Assembly: GCA_900550865.1 (NCBI GenBank)
Contig: URTM01000005.1
Span: 42,667 to 106,666 of the forward strand
Length of the DNA stretch: 64,000 bases
Reading direction: 5' to 3'
Origin: an uncultured Dorea sp.
Lineage (GTDB): Bacteria; Bacillota; Clostridia; Lachnospirales; Lachnospiraceae
Position 1 is the stretch's first letter, and the number at the start of each line of letters is the position of its first letter. The notes beneath the pieces are model-generated. The model was not told the origin of the DNA, searched no databases, and worked only from the letters and a program-made list of their open reading frames with translations. Shown here piece by piece: positions 53,593 to 61,973 of the stretch. The position numbers and the translations under genes were made by a program.

Positions 53593-54075
53593 ATGGGTAT
53601 TGGACCATCGACGAAAGAAACATCATTACATCATTTCAGGGATCCTCTTCTGGAGGTAGTATCTGAGGATACAGATCTGGACCTTCTTGGACTTATCATA
53701 GTCGGAACTCCGGATGATAACAAAGATAAGATGCTGGTTGGAACCAGAGCGGCAGCAATGGCTGAGTGTATGCGGGCAGATGGTGTGATCATATCATCAG
53801 ATGGATGGGGAAACAGTGATGTAGATTATACCAACACATGCGAACAGCTTGGAATCCGTGGAATCCCGGTAACGGGACTTAATTTCAGCGGAACAGTTGC
53901 GAAGTTCGTTGTAGTCAATGATTACCTGGATGGAATCGTTGATATTAATAAGAGTGCCGATGGCACAGAAACAGACGTTGTCGGAGAAAATAATATGGTG
54001 AAAGTAGACTGTCTGAAGGCGAAAGCACTTTTGAAACTCAAGATGCGCCATAAAGACGAACTGGAAGGACGTTAA
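53593..54075 (+). CDS. prdE: PrdE, PrdA C-terminal-half homologue
   Basis: A 160-aa protein matching the part of PrdA after Cys416. It starts MGIGPSTKETSLHHFRDPLLE, with Met exactly where PrdA has the pyruvoyl-forming Cys. PrdE therefore cannot form a pyruvoyl group by that cleavage. The gene follows prdD by 20 bases with AGGAGG upstream. The pair PrdD-PrdE looks like PrdA split into two genes after duplication. A terminator at 54131-54176 ends the unit. Confidence 0.9.
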   Translation: MGIGPSTKETSLHHFRDPLLEVVSEDTDLDLLGLIIVGTPDDNKDKMLVGTRAAAMAECMRADGVIISSDGWGNSDVDYTNTCEQLGIRGIPVTGLNFSGTVAKFVVVNDYLDGIVDINKSADGTETDVVGENNMVKVDCLKAKALLKLKMRHKDELEGR

Positions 54076-54130
54076 AATATCTGGACAGAATGTCTGAAAA
54101 AAGGAAAACGGAGAACTTGTAAAAATGTAT

Positions 54131-54176
54131 AAAAAGAGAAGATTACCACATTTTGCGATGGAAATCTTCTCTTTTT
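54131..54176. terminator. Bidirectional terminator after prdE
   Basis: AAAAAGAGAAGATT (54131-54144) pairs perfectly with AATCTTCTCTTTTT (54163-54176). Confidence 0.9.
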
Positions 54177-54716
54177 CTATTTGTCAAATGCCGGATCAAT
54201 AGGTCCGTATTTGATTTCCGGATGCTGTTCTAACATCCATTGTTTAAAACTGCTCGAATCCCCTTCTGTAAAAGAGTCTTTGTCAAGCATAACTCCTTCT
54301 ATCTGATCTTTGGAAGTTAATTTATAATAAGTTTTTGCTTCTTCAAATTTTGTGAGATCTTCCCAGTTTACATGATTGTTGATCTTATTGTTGATAAAGA
54401 GTGCTATATCTTTCTCACGGATCATCACTTTGCATGCCCAGTCTTTGCCGTTGAAATATTGTGCACGTGTCACACGGAAAGTTTTGTCAGCATGCATCCA
54501 TTTAAAAAATACTCCGCGGTAGATGGCTATAAATGAAAGCGTCGCACCAACAGACTGCCATCTGAGTGATGCACCAACATGATGAAAATAAATCCAGCCA
54601 AAAGTTCCGGCTGCGAAGATTACACAATATACGTAGAAGATAGGAAGCTTCCAGAATTTTGGGGCTGCCCACTTGTCATAACGCTTGCGCGTCATTACAT
54701 ATTCGTTAACAAACAT
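54177..54716 (-). CDS. YcxB-like membrane protein
   Basis: A 179-aa protein with two TM helices (about 24-42 and 53-70) and a soluble C-terminal domain resembling YcxB (KDWACKVMIREKDIALFI, and a FEEAKTYYKL segment). Function is unknown for this family. GGAGAA is placed before the ATG. It converges on prdE and does not look part of the prd metabolism, although it is between that locus and transport genes. Confidence 0.75.
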   Translation of the reverse strand: MFVNEYVMTRKRYDKWAAPKFWKLPIFYVYCVIFAAGTFGWIYFHHVGASLRWQSVGATLSFIAIYRGVFFKWMHADKTFRVTRAQYFNGKDWACKVMIREKDIALFINNKINNHVNWEDLTKFEEAKTYYKLTSKDQIEGVMLDKDSFTEGDSSSFKQWMLEQHPEIKYGPIDPAFDK

Positions 54717-54792
54717 ATGATATTCTCCATAATAACATTATAATGAATGGAAACTGCCGATGGCAGAAGAGCCCATACATTTTTGATATAAA

Positions 54793-54818
54793 GATGGCAG
54801 TCTGTGAAGACTGCCATC
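54793..54818 (-). terminator. Terminator of the first TauE-like gene
   Basis: A perfect 10-bp stem, GATGGCAGTC (54793-54802) and GACTGCCATC (54809-54818), with a short T-run on minus. Confidence 0.7.
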
Positions 54819-54849
54819 CGTGTGTTGATATTGTTTAAATAAGTGTTTA

Positions 54850-55740
54850 CTAAGCAATACCTTTTGCTTTATCTTTCTTTGCTGCGCTAAGTAATGTGTA
54901 TGATGTCCAAAGAAGAACGATACAGATTAAGTTGATGAGCCAGAACATCGGAAGTCCTGTAACCAGTTTCCATGCAATGAATACACCGATACATCCACCA
55001 ACTGCGTTACCGATTGTGTGTGGTACATCATATCTGCCTGACTTAATGAACTCGATAGAACAAGCCGGCATTAAGCATGCGCAAGATCCCATGAATACAG
55101 GGAAGCATGTAGCAGCATCAACACCAAGAAGCAGACATGTTGCCATACATGGTGCGTAAAGACCGAAACCGATATCCATTAAAGCACCCCATAAGATATT
55201 AAAAGCTGCAGCAACGATCAGTTTCCATCCACTTAATCCTGTTGCAGTACCGACAATACCGAAAGGTCCGACACCTAAGTTCTTGCAAAGCATGATCGCA
55301 GCAAGAGGAATCATAATTGTTCCAAGAGCAATTCTGATCTTGTTACGTGGCCATTTTGTTACGATGGATGCAAATCCGAATGAACCAACAGCGGCACAGA
55401 TATACATTACCCATAAGAAGATAGGATCACATTCTACAGAAGTTGTGAAGATGAATGCCTCAAAAATAACTGGGAATGTGTCACCAACATTCAGTGTACC
55501 CGGAATGTTGATATCATCAATCTGATTAAAAAGTTTGTACATGAATGTTGATGGTGCATAGGAACCACATCCTAAAGTATCAAGGAAGTTGGCTACGATA
55601 CCAACCGCAAAAGCGGAAGCCCACTGCTTACCTGTAGAACCTTTGAGTTCATCCATACGGTTCTTGCCGATGTCGACAACAAGGCCGATACCTGTTCCGG
55701 CTAACAAAGCACCTAATAAAATTTGGATTGCTAATAACAT
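54850..55740 (-). CDS. TauE/SafE-family permease, copy 1
   Basis: A 296-aa membrane protein with about eight helices of the TauE/SafE family, which exports or imports sulfite, sulfoacetate or other small organosulfur and carboxylate anions. The repeated half motif (FLDTLGCGSYAPST and GFGLYAPCMATCLLLG) is characteristic. The Met at 55740 is chosen; GGAGG lies 9 bases upstream. It has its own promoter (55896-55924). A paralogue is at 60802-61686. Substrate unknown; a role in proline-derived product or selenium/sulfur exchange can only be guessed from position. Confidence 0.85.
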   Translation of the reverse strand: MLLAIQILLGALLAGTGIGLVVDIGKNRMDELKGSTGKQWASAFAVGIVANFLDTLGCGSYAPSTFMYKLFNQIDDINIPGTLNVGDTFPVIFEAFIFTTSVECDPIFLWVMYICAAVGSFGFASIVTKWPRNKIRIALGTIMIPLAAIMLCKNLGVGPFGIVGTATGLSGWKLIVAAAFNILWGALMDIGFGLYAPCMATCLLLGVDAATCFPVFMGSCACLMPACSIEFIKSGRYDVPHTIGNAVGGCIGVFIAWKLVTGLPMFWLINLICIVLLWTSYTLLSAAKKDKAKGIA

Positions 55741-55895
55741 AAATTCATCCCTCCAGATTTTCATATTAAATTGTTGACAAGCTATACATGTGAATACATA
55801 AGTGCAAAATGTATTTTAGCACTTTAAAAAAAGAAATCTTATACACCCCGATTTGTAAAGATTTTCTATAAATTCACGCATTGCTTTGTATTAGT

Positions 55896-55924
55896 ATTTT
55901 ACCAATTAAATCGTTAAAAGTCAA
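55896..55924 (-). promoter_or_regulatory. Promoter of TauE-like gene 1
   Basis: On minus, TTGACT (55919-55924), 17 bases and TAAAAT (55896-55901). Confidence 0.7.
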
Positions 55925-55956
55925 TCAAACATGAAAAATATAGACAGATTCAATAA

Positions 55957-56280
55957 GAAAAAGCACGACATCTGAACATGTCGTGCTCTTTCTTATTGGT
56001 ATGTCATTGAGAGGTTTTTCCTCGTTGCATTGCAGTTTTGTCTTTATATACAAAGCTGGGGAATGCTCCTCTGTATAGAGGATGTATATATCAATTGGAG
56101 TTCACCTTTGCAAGATCATTCTTGGGGGAAACGACCGGCTCAGGTATAACTGCAATAACAACCATAATAATGGTTTCTTAAAAACAGACGGTTATAATGT
56201 CTGATTCTAAAAGAGCAGTCCCTGTATAATATAACTCTGTTAAGGAACCGCCATTGGTGTCTGTGTCTGTCTTTAAGTTG
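55957..56280 (-). ncRNA. Candidate structured RNA, about 320 nt (unrecognised)
   Basis: The 967-base gap 55741-56707 has no credible ORF. On minus a transcript would start near 56280 and end at the terminator AGCACGACAT/ATGTCGTGCT (55962-55971, 55978-55987) with T-run. It can fold into a 9-bp perfect long-range stem (56148-56156 with 56029-56037). Inside this are hairpins CAAGA/TCTTG and CCTCT/AGAGG, and a TATATACA/TGTATATA stem. Outside are GAGG/CCTC, CAGAC/GTCTG and AACCAT/ATGGTT hairpins. It has none of the recognised sequence marks of RNase P, tmRNA, SRP RNA or common riboswitches. The following TauE-like gene has its own promoter, so the RNA seems to stand alone. Confidence 0.6.
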
Positions 56281-56285
56281 TTATT

Positions 56286-56314
56286 AATATAGCACGTTAA
56301 TCCGATGATGTCAA
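56286..56314 (-). promoter_or_regulatory. Promoter of the 320-nt candidate RNA
   Basis: On minus, TTGACA (56309-56314), 17 bases and TATATT (56286-56291), close to consensus. Confidence 0.75.
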
Positions 56315-56514
56315 TAAGGATGTAAAAAACTGGCATTGCAACAAGAAAATGTGGAATTGATGGGTGCTCTTTCGTGCAATTTTAATGAATAAATGAGAAA
56401 GGATGTCAAAAATAGTAGCCAAGAAGCAGCTTGAAGAGTCGGGGTTGTGAAAAAATATGAGTGAATAGTAATGCTTACAGGGAAATATATGTAAATATGC
56501 ACGAAATATAAATA

Positions 56515-56605
56515 TTGACAGATAATTTCCTGACTGTTATAATGGGAACAGATTTTACGTGACAAGGGTGTTACTTCTTGGGGAAAGAGAAGTAACGCCC
56601 TTTTT
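56515..56605 (+). promoter_or_regulatory. Consensus promoter and leader terminator of NSS transporter 1
   Basis: TTGACA (56515-56520), 17 bases and TATAAT (56538-56543), a perfect consensus. About 20 bases into the RNA a 13-bp stem begins, GGGTGTTACTTCT (56566-56578) with AGAAGTAACGCCC (56588-56600), followed by TTTTT. The transporter starts 103 bases later. It may be an attenuator or a short RNA of about 60 nt. Confidence 0.75.
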
Positions 56606-56707
56606 GTTTTAGACCAAAGTATGAATGCGACAGCAGAAAATATGGATAATCAAACCAGGCAATAAGAGGGTCATGTAGAATACTTAAAAGGATAGGAGTG
56701 ATTATAT

Positions 56708-58066
56708 ATGAGTAATCACAAAGAAGCAAAAAGTTTCTCGAGATTCGGTTATATTATGGTAGCAGCAGGTGCTGCGATAGGATTGGGAAATATTTGGAAG
56801 TTCCCGTATCTGGCTTACGGTGACGGAGGAGGAGCGTTTGTTCTGGTTTACATTGTAATCTGTATTCTTCTGGGACATCCGATCGTTCAGGCGGAGCAGG
56901 CAGTTGGACGTAGAGGACGTGCAAGTGCAGCTGCAAGCTATGGCGTAATTCATCCGAAATGGCGTTTCGTCGGAGTAATTAATATAGTATGTACATTCCT
57001 GATCGATATTTATTATCTGGTTGTATCTGGATGGGTGCTCAAATATTTTGTTACTTATGTAGTGTCCGGTGATTTTGGTAAGGATAAACAGGCATACTTT
57101 GATAATTATATCAGCAGTACAACGCAGCCGCTGATCTATAGCCTGATTATTATTGCAATCATCGTGTTCTTCCTTTTCTTTGGAATCACGAATATTGTTG
57201 AGAAAGCTTCAAAGGTGATTATGCCGATGCTGGCAGTATTACTTCTTGTATGCGGTATTTATGCATTAATCGTTGTGCCGGGAGCCGTGGATGGATTGAA
57301 ATATTATTTTGTGCCGGATTTCAGTAAATTCGGAATGCAGCAGTTCGCAGATGCATGTATGCAAGTATGTTTCTCTGTTGGTATTGGATGGGGTATCTTT
57401 ACAACTCTTGGCGCGAGTATGGATAAAGACGCTAATCTGAAGGCGGATGCATGGTGGGTAGATATCTGCGATACCTTTGTTGCGCTGCTTGCCGGGTTTG
57501 TTATCATCCCGACTGTTGTCGGGACAGGAAGTGAGATGTCTTCCGGACCATCGCTTGTGTTTGTCGCAATGACACAGATTTTTGAAACGTTACCGGGTGG
57601 AAGAATTATTGGTATCTTTTTCTTCGCATCTTTGATTTTTGCGGTTATTTCAACATTCTTTACGATTCTTGAAATTCCGCGTATGTATGTACAGGAGAAG
57701 ACGCATACGTCACATCAGGTTTCTCTGATTATTACAGCGGCTCTGGTGTACGGCGGAAGTGTTCTCTGCTCTTTGTCAAAAGGCGTACTTAGCTGGTTGA
57801 AACTTCCATGGCCGAGTTTTCAGGGAATTGCTTATTATGATATTTATGATTGGTGCGACTGCCTGAGTGGTTATGTACTCCTGCCTCTGGGCGTATTGCT
57901 GACGTGTTTCTATATTGTGAAAGCATGGGGATTTAATGAGTATGAAAAAGAACTTACGAATAATGGTAAACATGGAAAGTTATCTATGTATGATAAGTTG
58001 TCTCTGGCAGTGATCTGTCCGGTGCTTACATTGATTGTAATACTTCATGTGTTTGGATTTATTTAA
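56708..58066 (+). CDS. Neurotransmitter:sodium symporter (NSS/SNF) family transporter, copy 1
   Basis: A 452-aa LeuT-fold Na+-coupled amino-acid transporter with 11-12 TM helices. The family start GYIMVAAGAAIGLGNIWKFPY contains the Na+/substrate unwound segment of TM1 (written here as residues 13-33), and GGAFVLVYI follows. Bacterial members carry amino acids such as leucine, tryptophan, tyrosine or alanine; the substrate is not predictable. The gene has a consensus promoter and a terminator-bearing leader. A paralogue (59212-60579) is nearby on the other strand. Confidence 0.92.
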   Translation: MSNHKEAKSFSRFGYIMVAAGAAIGLGNIWKFPYLAYGDGGGAFVLVYIVICILLGHPIVQAEQAVGRRGRASAAASYGVIHPKWRFVGVINIVCTFLIDIYYLVVSGWVLKYFVTYVVSGDFGKDKQAYFDNYISSTTQPLIYSLIIIAIIVFFLFFGITNIVEKASKVIMPMLAVLLLVCGIYALIVVPGAVDGLKYYFVPDFSKFGMQQFADACMQVCFSVGIGWGIFTTLGASMDKDANLKADAWWVDICDTFVALLAGFVIIPTVVGTGSEMSSGPSLVFVAMTQIFETLPGGRIIGIFFFASLIFAVISTFFTILEIPRMYVQEKTHTSHQVSLIITAALVYGGSVLCSLSKGVLSWLKLPWPSFQGIAYYDIYDWCDCLSGYVLLPLGVLLTCFYIVKAWGFNEYEKELTNNGKHGKLSMYDKLSLAVICPVLTLIVILHVFGFI

Positions 58067-58101
58067 GGCATTGAGTGCATATGATACATTATATATAATA
58101 G

Positions 58102-58140
58102 AAACCCTGCTGTAATCGCTCTGAAAAACAGCAGGGTTTT
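58102..58140. terminator. Bidirectional terminator after NSS transporter 1
   Basis: AAACCCTGCTGT (58102-58113) pairs with ACAGCAGGGTTT (58128-58139). Confidence 0.9.
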
Positions 58141-58184
58141 GTTGGTTAAGTAAAGTATACAGATAAAACAGCAGCTTTGCGGGA

Positions 58185-59057
58185 TTAATCATCTAACAGG
58201 AAATTTTTCGCATATTCCAGAAATGTTTTGGAAGCCGGTGACAAATCTTCTAAAGAAGAATAGGCCAGGCCTAACTGCCGGGTAATCGTTGGTTTCAGCG
58301 GACGTTTGACGAATTTTCCCTGTTGACCACGGAGCAGAAGACCTGGGAGGATAGAGTATCCAAGTTCGTGTTCTACCATAGAAAGAGAAGAAAATTCATT
58401 TCGGGTTACGTAACGGATATCTGGATGGATTTTATTCTTTCTTAAGACACGGTGCACATCGCTTCCAGGTGTATATTCAGTGATGATAAAAGGAGCTCCC
58501 TCGAATACTTCGATCGGAATTTCCTCTTCTTTGGCAAGCGGATCGTTTTCCGGAATAACTGCATACATTGGATCGTCCATGACAGGAAGAAATTGATACT
58601 TATGATTTTTCTGCAGGCTGATAAATCCGATATCTACGCGGCGCTCCTGAATCCAGTCGGCAAGTTCGCCTTCAACACCCTCGATTACCTGGATGATAAT
58701 ATCCGGATGCTTCTGTTGGAATTCACGGATGATCTTTGGAATCCAGTGAATCGAACAACTGAGATAAGTACCGATCCGGATTGTGCCTCTTTGAGCACCG
58801 TTTAACGCTGCAATTTCCTGATGAATCACCTCGTCGGCATTCAATAATGTGCGGATTGCCGGAATCAGTGATTTGGCCTCATTTGTAAGTGTGATACCGT
58901 GGTGATCTTTGATATAGAGCGGAAATCCGACCTTTTTTTCCAGGTTTTTCATCATTTGTGTGATGCCGGATTGCGTGTAACCGAGTTCAGCGCCTACACG
59001 GGTAAAGCTGCCGTAATCATCTACGGCCAGCATGATTTTCCAACTTTTGATGTCCAT
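58185..59057 (-). CDS. LysR-family transcriptional regulator
   Basis: A 290-aa LysR protein with an N-terminal HTH (DDYGSFTRVGAELGYTQSG) and a C-terminal effector domain. The ATG at 59057 has GGAG 9 bases upstream; the TTG 15 bases earlier is less likely. It lies between two NSS transporters, convergent with the first and on the same strand as the second, so it may control one of them. The effector is unknown. Confidence 0.88.
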   Translation of the reverse strand: MDIKSWKIMLAVDDYGSFTRVGAELGYTQSGITQMMKNLEKKVGFPLYIKDHHGITLTNEAKSLIPAIRTLLNADEVIHQEIAALNGAQRGTIRIGTYLSCSIHWIPKIIREFQQKHPDIIIQVIEGVEGELADWIQERRVDIGFISLQKNHKYQFLPVMDDPMYAVIPENDPLAKEEEIPIEVFEGAPFIITEYTPGSDVHRVLRKNKIHPDIRYVTRNEFSSLSMVEHELGYSILPGLLLRGQQGKFVKRPLKPTITRQLGLAYSSLEDLSPASKTFLEYAKNFLLDD

Positions 59058-59211
59058 TCTTTTATTCTCCAATGTATAAAAAATACAAAAATTCGTGAAA
59101 ATTTATTTGCTTATTAATAGTAGCGAAAAAATATAAAAATTACAAGTAGATAAAATTAAAATTTTTAAAATATCATATGACGAAGAAATTGTCAGTGTCT
59201 GACACCGGATC

Positions 59212-60579
59212 TTAGCGTATGAATCCAAATACATTCAGAATAATGATCACCATGAAGACCGGAACGACAATGTAAGTAAGAATCTTATCATATAAAGTAA
59301 TTCTTCCGAATTTGCCGTTGTTTGTAAGTTCTTTTTCGTATTCTTCAAATCCCCAGACCTTGGATACGAAGAGACAGACAAGAAGACAACCGAGCGGAAG
59401 CAGGATATATCCGGTAAATGTGTCAAGCCAGTCATAGAGTCCGAGATAGGATATACCGGAAGCGTCCAGCCATGGAAGCTTTATGCCGCTTAATACTCCG
59501 AATCCGAGAGAAACGATAATGTTGCCGGCTCCGATGATCAGAGAAATGATAAGTGTTGCCTTGATCCGGCCCATTTTCAGGTTATCTTCGAAAGTGCGGA
59601 TAGAAATCTCAAAGAATGTAAATAATGATGAAATCACGGCAAATACAATCGCAAGGAAGAAACAGATGCCGATCAGACGCCCTCCAGGCAGTTTGCTGAA
59701 GATACCGGTCATTACAAGGAAGATCAGACTCGGGCCGCTTTGCATATCGACTCCGCCTGCGAATGCGGATGGAATAATTACAAAGCCGGCAAGGATGGCA
59801 GCACCGGTATCGCAGATGGATACAAGAATGGCATCGCTCTTTAGATTATTCTTTTTTGGAATATTTGCCCCCAGTGTTTCATAGATTCCCCAGCCGATAC
59901 CTACAGAGAAGAGCACCTGTGTTGCAGCCTGGGAAAATACGGTGAAACTGAACTTGCTGAAATCAGGAAGAAGATAGTATTTTAATCCTTCAATTGCGTT
60001 ATCGGTTACAAAGATCGCCCAGATACCACATATAATAAGGAAGAGAAAGAGTACCGGCATGATAATCTTGGTTACTTTTTCTACAAGATTGGTGATTCCG
60101 AACAGTAACAATACAGAGACGAATACCAGTAAGATCATAGCCCAGATAATCGGTTCGACAGTTGAAGTAGTAAAATCTGTGAAGTAGGCCTGTTTGTCGG
60201 AACCGAAGTCGCCGCTTATAATGTATTGAAAAGCGTACTTGAGTACCCATCCGCCGACAACGACATAATACATATTGATAAGCAGTGTGCAGACATTTGC
60301 CAGCCAGCCGACGAATCCCCATTTTTTATTAATACGTTCAAAACAGGTTACTGTGTCAGAAGCACTGTGGCGTCCGATTGCAGTCTCCATCTCCACCATT
60401 GGATGAGCCATGACGGCAACAATCAGGATATAGACGACCAGAAATACACCGCCACCGCCCTGATAAGCGAGGTATGGGAATTTCCAGATGTTTCCAAGTC
60501 CGATCGCAGCACCGGCCGCAACCATGATGTATCCAAACCTTGAGTTCCATTCACGAGATTGATTTCTATTTTCGCTCAT
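59212..60579 (-). CDS. Neurotransmitter:sodium symporter (NSS/SNF) family transporter, copy 2
   Basis: A 455-aa LeuT-fold symporter close in sequence to copy 1 (same SRFGYIMVAAGAAIGLGN and KFPYLAY segments and the same C-terminal half order). The Met at 60579 (MSENRNQSREW) is chosen; the longer upstream frame runs through the leader terminator and has no SD. It has its own promoter and leader hairpin. The pair probably arose by duplication with inversion and may take up amino acids used in Stickland reactions. Confidence 0.92.
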   Translation of the reverse strand: MSENRNQSREWNSRFGYIMVAAGAAIGLGNIWKFPYLAYQGGGGVFLVVYILIVAVMAHPMVEMETAIGRHSASDTVTCFERINKKWGFVGWLANVCTLLINMYYVVVGGWVLKYAFQYIISGDFGSDKQAYFTDFTTSTVEPIIWAMILLVFVSVLLLFGITNLVEKVTKIIMPVLFLFLIICGIWAIFVTDNAIEGLKYYLLPDFSKFSFTVFSQAATQVLFSVGIGWGIYETLGANIPKKNNLKSDAILVSICDTGAAILAGFVIIPSAFAGGVDMQSGPSLIFLVMTGIFSKLPGGRLIGICFFLAIVFAVISSLFTFFEISIRTFEDNLKMGRIKATLIISLIIGAGNIIVSLGFGVLSGIKLPWLDASGISYLGLYDWLDTFTGYILLPLGCLLVCLFVSKVWGFEEYEKELTNNGKFGRITLYDKILTYIVVPVFMVIIILNVFGFIR

Positions 60580-60613
60580 ATGTAACACACTCCACTCTCT
60601 ATTATATTTTTGC

Positions 60614-60704
60614 AAAAAAGGGAAGCAAAACATCTCTGATGTCTGACTTCCCTGCCTGCGCTGGTTTATAATAACAGTATAGTCTGAAAAAATAAAAATA
60701 TCAA
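60614..60704 (-). promoter_or_regulatory. Promoter and leader terminator of NSS transporter 2
   Basis: On minus, TTGATA (60699-60704), 17 bases and TATACT (60676-60681). The leader has GGGAAG/CTTCCC (60647-60652 with 60620-60625), an inner ACATC/GATGT, and a run of six T on minus (60614-60619), 35 bases before the start codon. Confidence 0.75.
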
Positions 60705-60762
60705 TAAAAATATTAGAAAACATAATGCAGATATAAGAAAAAGTGATACTTTTAGCGAAAAA

Positions 60763-60796
60763 TTAACAGCCTCTCATTTGATGAGCAGGCTGTTAA
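60763..60796 (-). terminator. Terminator of the second TauE-like gene
   Basis: TTAACAGCCT (60763-60772) pairs with AGGCTGTTAA (60787-60796); on minus a T-run follows. Confidence 0.85.
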
Positions 60797-60801
60797 AGAT
60801 A

Positions 60802-61686
60802 CTATTTAATAGATTGTTTCCGCGCATCGTGGAAGAACATAAGTGCACAGATGACCATAACAATACATACGAGATATGTAAGTAAGGTCAGAGGCAGAGA
60901 GGTTACAATAAATCCGGCGATCAGAACGCCGATCACACCTAAGATTAACATTGGAATGGCCGAAGTGCGGTCATATTTTCCTTCTTTTACAAATGTAATG
61001 CCTGCTGATGGCATCAGATATGCACAAGATCCCATCATAACCGGAAAGGCGATATCAGCACTCATTCCAAGAAGCAGGACAAGAGCCATGCAAGGTGCGT
61101 AGAGGCCGATGCCGGCTGTCATAAGAGCTCCAAGGAAGAAATTGACAACTACACCGACTATAAGCATTCCGCCAGTCAGACCTCTTGCAGAACCAATGAT
61201 ACCAAAAGGACCAATAGCATTAATCTTGCAGAGGGTAATGATTGCAACGATGATCAATGCAATTCCCAGGACAAGCCGGATCTTCATGATGTCAAGCTTT
61301 GACATGATCTTTGCTCCGATCATTGCACCGATGGCGGATGATACGATCATAAGTACAAGTGTTAACGGATCCATGTCAATTCTTTGGATGAAGATCGTTG
61401 CTTCGGTAACGACAGGTACCGCAAACACAACATTTAAAGTACCGGGAATCAAATCATCAGAAATGGATTTTGTGAATTTCCAGGCAGATGTTGCAATCGC
61501 AAAACTTCCTATACCTAATGTATCAAAGAAGTTGGCAATCAGACTGACAACAGAATTAGTTACAACAGTAGTTCCTTTTTCACTTTTTGCCTCTCCTTTG
61601 TGTGCTATAATGTCCTTGACTAATATGACAAGGAATATTACCGTATAGACCCATAGGATTAAAAGTAAGATTGTTGCAATACTCAT
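60802..61686 (-). CDS. TauE/SafE-family permease, copy 2
   Basis: A 294-aa membrane protein of the same family as the gene at 54850-55740, with the paired motifs FFDTLGIGSFAIAT and GIGLYAPCMALVLLLG. It has one more N-terminal helix start (MSIATILLLILWVYTV). AGGAGG precedes the ATG. It has its own promoter and leader terminator (61790-61874). Substrate unknown. With the NSS pair the two TauE-like genes form a transport block beside the prd locus. Confidence 0.85.
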   Translation of the reverse strand: MSIATILLLILWVYTVIFLVILVKDIIAHKGEAKSEKGTTVVTNSVVSLIANFFDTLGIGSFAIATSAWKFTKSISDDLIPGTLNVVFAVPVVTEATIFIQRIDMDPLTLVLMIVSSAIGAMIGAKIMSKLDIMKIRLVLGIALIIVAIITLCKINAIGPFGIIGSARGLTGGMLIVGVVVNFFLGALMTAGIGLYAPCMALVLLLGMSADIAFPVMMGSCAYLMPSAGITFVKEGKYDRTSAIPMLILGVIGVLIAGFIVTSLPLTLLTYLVCIVMVICALMFFHDARKQSIK

Positions 61687-61789
61687 TTTCTATTCCTCCT
61701 TTATAAAGATGCTTCCTTATTATATAGAGAAAATATGCATCGGGGATGGACTGCCTGGAGGAACAGCCTTAAAAACCCTATATAAAAGG

Positions 61790-61874
61790 AAAAAGGACAG
61801 TTTACTTTTGTAAAGAAACCGCCCTTGGTCAATTAGAACAAATTTAGTATAGCATAAAATGCAGCAAAAAACAA
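61790..61874 (-). promoter_or_regulatory. Promoter and leader terminator of TauE-like gene 2
   Basis: On minus, TTGTTT (61869-61874), 17 bases and TATACT (61846-61851). The leader stem GGGCGGTTT/AAACTGTCC (61816-61824 with 61795-61803, two G-U pairs) is followed by TTTTT. The start codon is about 105 bases further. Confidence 0.7.
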
Positions 61875-61973
61875 TTAATAGTGGAAAAAAATCCGATATA
61901 ATGGAAATGAAATGTTGCCACGACAGGGATGAAACCATATAAGATTGTATGCGAAAAAATACAAAAATAGTAC

